Assembly (NCBI GenBank): GCA_030835065.1
Contig: JAUQWR010000790.1
Location: 1-6,839, forward strand
DNA from: Candidatus Kapaibacterium sp.
GTDB lineage: Bacteria; Bacteroidota; Ignavibacteria; Kapaibacteriales; UBA2268
DNA length: 6,839 bases
Direction of reading: 5' to 3'
Shown here one piece after another: positions 5,469-6,839 of the stretch. Position 1 is the first letter of the stretch. Every line of letters begins with the position of its first letter. The notes under the pieces are model-generated. The model saw only the letters and a list, made by a program, of their open reading frames with translations, searched no databases and was not told the DNA's origin. The translations under genes and the position numbers were made by a program.

Positions 5469-6599
5469 TTAATCTATTTTCTTTTCATATAATCGATATT
5501 TCTTATATAATTCGCCATTCATAGTTACAGTCAAGCCTCTATTCATCATAATATTATCTTCTAATATCCATGAAGCTTCGGCAAATCTGATACCATTGCG
5601 TTTAGCTCTAATACCACATTCATAATAAAGCACAGAATCAATACCAGTTTTTTGGAATTTTGGTATCACACCCAAAACGATAATTCTTGCAAAATTGATT
5701 TTCTTTTTCTTAGTAAGTAGATGCCATACAGCACCTAATAGCCCACCATTTTTGTTATGTTTCAACACCTGATTAATATCAGGGAGAGCAAGTGCAAATC
5801 CAGCTGGTTCGCCATCAATTTCGGCAATAAAAGTCAAGTCGGAATTTGCAATTTGTTTTAGATCGGCAGCAAGAAAATCAAACTCATCAGAAGTCATTTT
5901 GACAAAACCCCAATTTGGTTCCCAAGCTTCATTATATATTTTTTTCAGTGTTTCGACATCTTTGAGGAACTGATCTTTTTTCTTAAATTCTACTGAACGA
6001 ACAGTAACTTTAGATCTTTCTCTAACAATATTCTGCATTCTTTTAAGCTTATCAGACATATACTTTTCATTATCCAAAAGGTAAGCATAAAGAGTTTTTG
6101 CTAAACCAAAACCGGCATTCTCTGTCAGTTCGAGATAATATTTTGGATTGTATGTCATTAAAATAACTGGTTGAGAATCAAATCCTTCGCTAAGATAGCC
6201 TAAAGTATCATTTTGAGAAGGATTCATCGGACCTCTTACAGTATCTAAACCTTTGGATTTCAGCCATTCAGCTGCAGCAGCAAAAAGTTTGTTTGCAACT
6301 TCCTGATTATTAATACATTCGAAAAATCCGAAAAAACCAATTTTATCATTATGTATTTTGTTGTGATTTGTATTTTTGATTGCTGCAATTCTGCCTACTA
6401 TCTCATTATTTTCGAATGCTAAAAACAATTCCATTTCAGAATGTTGAAAAAAAGGATTTTTTTCTTTATCCAAAGTTTTCATCTGGTCGGCTACTAAAGG
6501 TGGAACCCAGTAAGGATCATTTTTATAAAAAAGCCATTGCGACTTGACAAAAAGAAGTACTTCTGGTTTTGTTTTGCATGTGCGTATTTCAATACTCAT
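5469..6599 (-). CDS. GNAT-superfamily acyltransferase-like protein with two GNAT-fold halves (YghO-like)
   Basis: The 376-residue cytosolic protein has no signal peptide or clear membrane helix. I recognise the layout of a conserved family usually annotated as GNAT N-acetyltransferase, similar to E. coli YghO. The N-terminal half has YWVPPL (30-35), NPFFQH (48-53), AFENNEIVGRIAAI (61-74, GNAT-like strands) and GPMNPSQNDTLGYLSEGFD (123-141). The C-terminal half has YNEAWEPNWGF (222-232), AEIDGEPAGFALALPDIN (259-276), RIIVLGVIPKFQKTGID (305-321, equivalent to the acyl-CoA binding motif A) and EASWILEDN (341-349). Substrate and acyl donor cannot be read from the sequence. Some bacterial ceramide synthases are also GNAT-superfamily proteins, so an N-acyltransferase in lipid synthesis is possible but unproven. 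The start is set by an AAGGTG site. The cupin gene upstream ends nine bases earlier, so the two form an apparent operon that ends at the hairpin 5445-5466. Confidence 0.85.
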   Translation of the reverse strand: MSIEIRTCKTKPEVLLFVKSQWLFYKNDPYWVPPLVADQMKTLDKEKNPFFQHSEMELFLAFENNEIVGRIAAIKNTNHNKIHNDKIGFFGFFECINNQEVANKLFAAAAEWLKSKGLDTVRGPMNPSQNDTLGYLSEGFDSQPVILMTYNPKYYLELTENAGFGLAKTLYAYLLDNEKYMSDKLKRMQNIVRERSKVTVRSVEFKKKDQFLKDVETLKKIYNEAWEPNWGFVKMTSDEFDFLAADLKQIANSDLTFIAEIDGEPAGFALALPDINQVLKHNKNGGLLGAVWHLLTKKKKINFARIIVLGVIPKFQKTGIDSVLYYECGIRAKRNGIRFAEASWILEDNIMMNRGLTVTMNGELYKKYRLYEKKID

Positions 6600-6604
6600 A
6601 TTCG

Positions 6605-6610
6605 CACCTT
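6605..6610 (-). promoter_or_regulatory. Ribosome binding site of the GNAT gene, overlapping the upstream stop
   Basis: AAGGTG on the minus strand lies five bases before the ATG at 6599. Its first two bases are the last two bases of the TAA stop (6611-6609) of the cupin gene. A ribosome ending on the cupin message therefore sits on the start site of the next gene, which supports translational coupling. Confidence 0.65.
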
Positions 6611-6839
6611 AAATAAATTCATTAATAATTATTTTATGTTGTGGAAATTCTTTCGATAAAGCAATTTTATCAGCAATTTCGAAATCTTCAAATTCAAAAG
6701 CTGGAGCTACATTACATCCAACAAGCGAAAAAGCACCTGAGCTGGTGGATGCCATCCAAGATCCGGCAGGCACAACTACTTGCAGGCTCTGTTCGTTTTC
6801 GATATCTTTGCCCAACATAAATTTTTGAAGATTTCCTTC
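6609..6839 (-). CDS. Cupin-fold protein of the DUF985 (Cupin_5) type, C-terminal 76 residues
   Basis: The reading frame stays open to the right edge, so the N-terminal part is missing. The visible part begins EGNLQKFMLGKD and continues with LQVVVPAGSWMAS, FSLVGCNVAPAFEFEDFEIA and FPQHK. These fit in order the conserved blocks of DUF985 cupins (GxxLQxxxLG, VVPAGxWxA, LVGCxVAPGFxFxxFELA, PQH). This is an RmlC-like small beta-barrel whose physiological ligand is not established. An internal ATG at 6818 could be mistaken for the start, but the conserved GxxLQ block lies upstream of it. Any metal-binding His residues of the fold's first half would be outside the window. It is the first visible gene of an apparent two-gene unit with the GNAT gene. 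Confidence 0.85.
   Translation of the reverse strand, partial: EGNLQKFMLGKDIENEQSLQVVVPAGSWMASTSSGAFSLVGCNVAPAFEFEDFEIADKIALSKEFPQHKIIINEFI

Noticed and set aside
6816..6818. ATG at 6818 as the true start of the cupin gene
   Set aside because: The frame continues open to the edge, and the residues before it (EGNLQKF) form the conserved GxxLQ block of the family, so this Met is internal.

Overview
The window looks like chromosomal DNA of an AT-rich, Gram-negative bacterium from the Bacteroidota/FCB side of the tree. Four things point there. There is a CMP-Kdo synthetase, so the cell makes a Kdo-containing lipopolysaccharide. One protein ends in a type IX secretion (T9SS) type A sorting domain. 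The same protein carries choice-of-anchor-D (ASH-like) repeats. A promoter matches the Bacteroidota TTTG / TAnnTTTG pattern. The mix of ASH-like repeats, a T9SS tail and visible Shine-Dalgarno sites would suit an early-branching lineage such as Kapabacteria or Ignavibacteria, but that placement is inference.

Layout, left to right. Positions 1-93 hold the last 30 codons of an unrecognised gene on the + strand. It is followed after one base by kdsB (95-847, +), which ends in a strong intrinsic terminator (853-890). A converging OmpA-family gene (1052-2269, -) has its own terminator at 995-1032. The non-coding stretch 848-1051 is explained by these two terminators and AT-rich spacer. Positions 2270-2409 form a divergent promoter region. 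From it, a 1010-residue secreted protein is read rightward (2410-5442, +). It has a seven-repeat FG-GAP/VCBS propeller, an ASPIC/UnbV domain, three ASH-like domains and a T9SS tail. A compact hairpin at 5445-5466 ends this gene and, from the other side, the last transcription unit. That unit is a cupin of the DUF985 type (6609 to beyond the right edge, -) followed by a double-GNAT-fold acyltransferase-like protein (5469-6599, -). The two are probably translationally coupled.

Most of the genes serve the cell envelope: Kdo activation for LPS, a periplasmic peptidoglycan-binding OmpA-domain protein, and a large T9SS cargo for the cell surface. The cupin/GNAT pair is an apparent operon of unknown purpose. 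I see no mobile element, CRISPR array, RNA gene or defence system, and no clear case for an undescribed multi-gene system. The most interesting items are the modular T9SS surface protein, the OmpA protein with a jelly-roll-like middle domain, and the double-GNAT protein.
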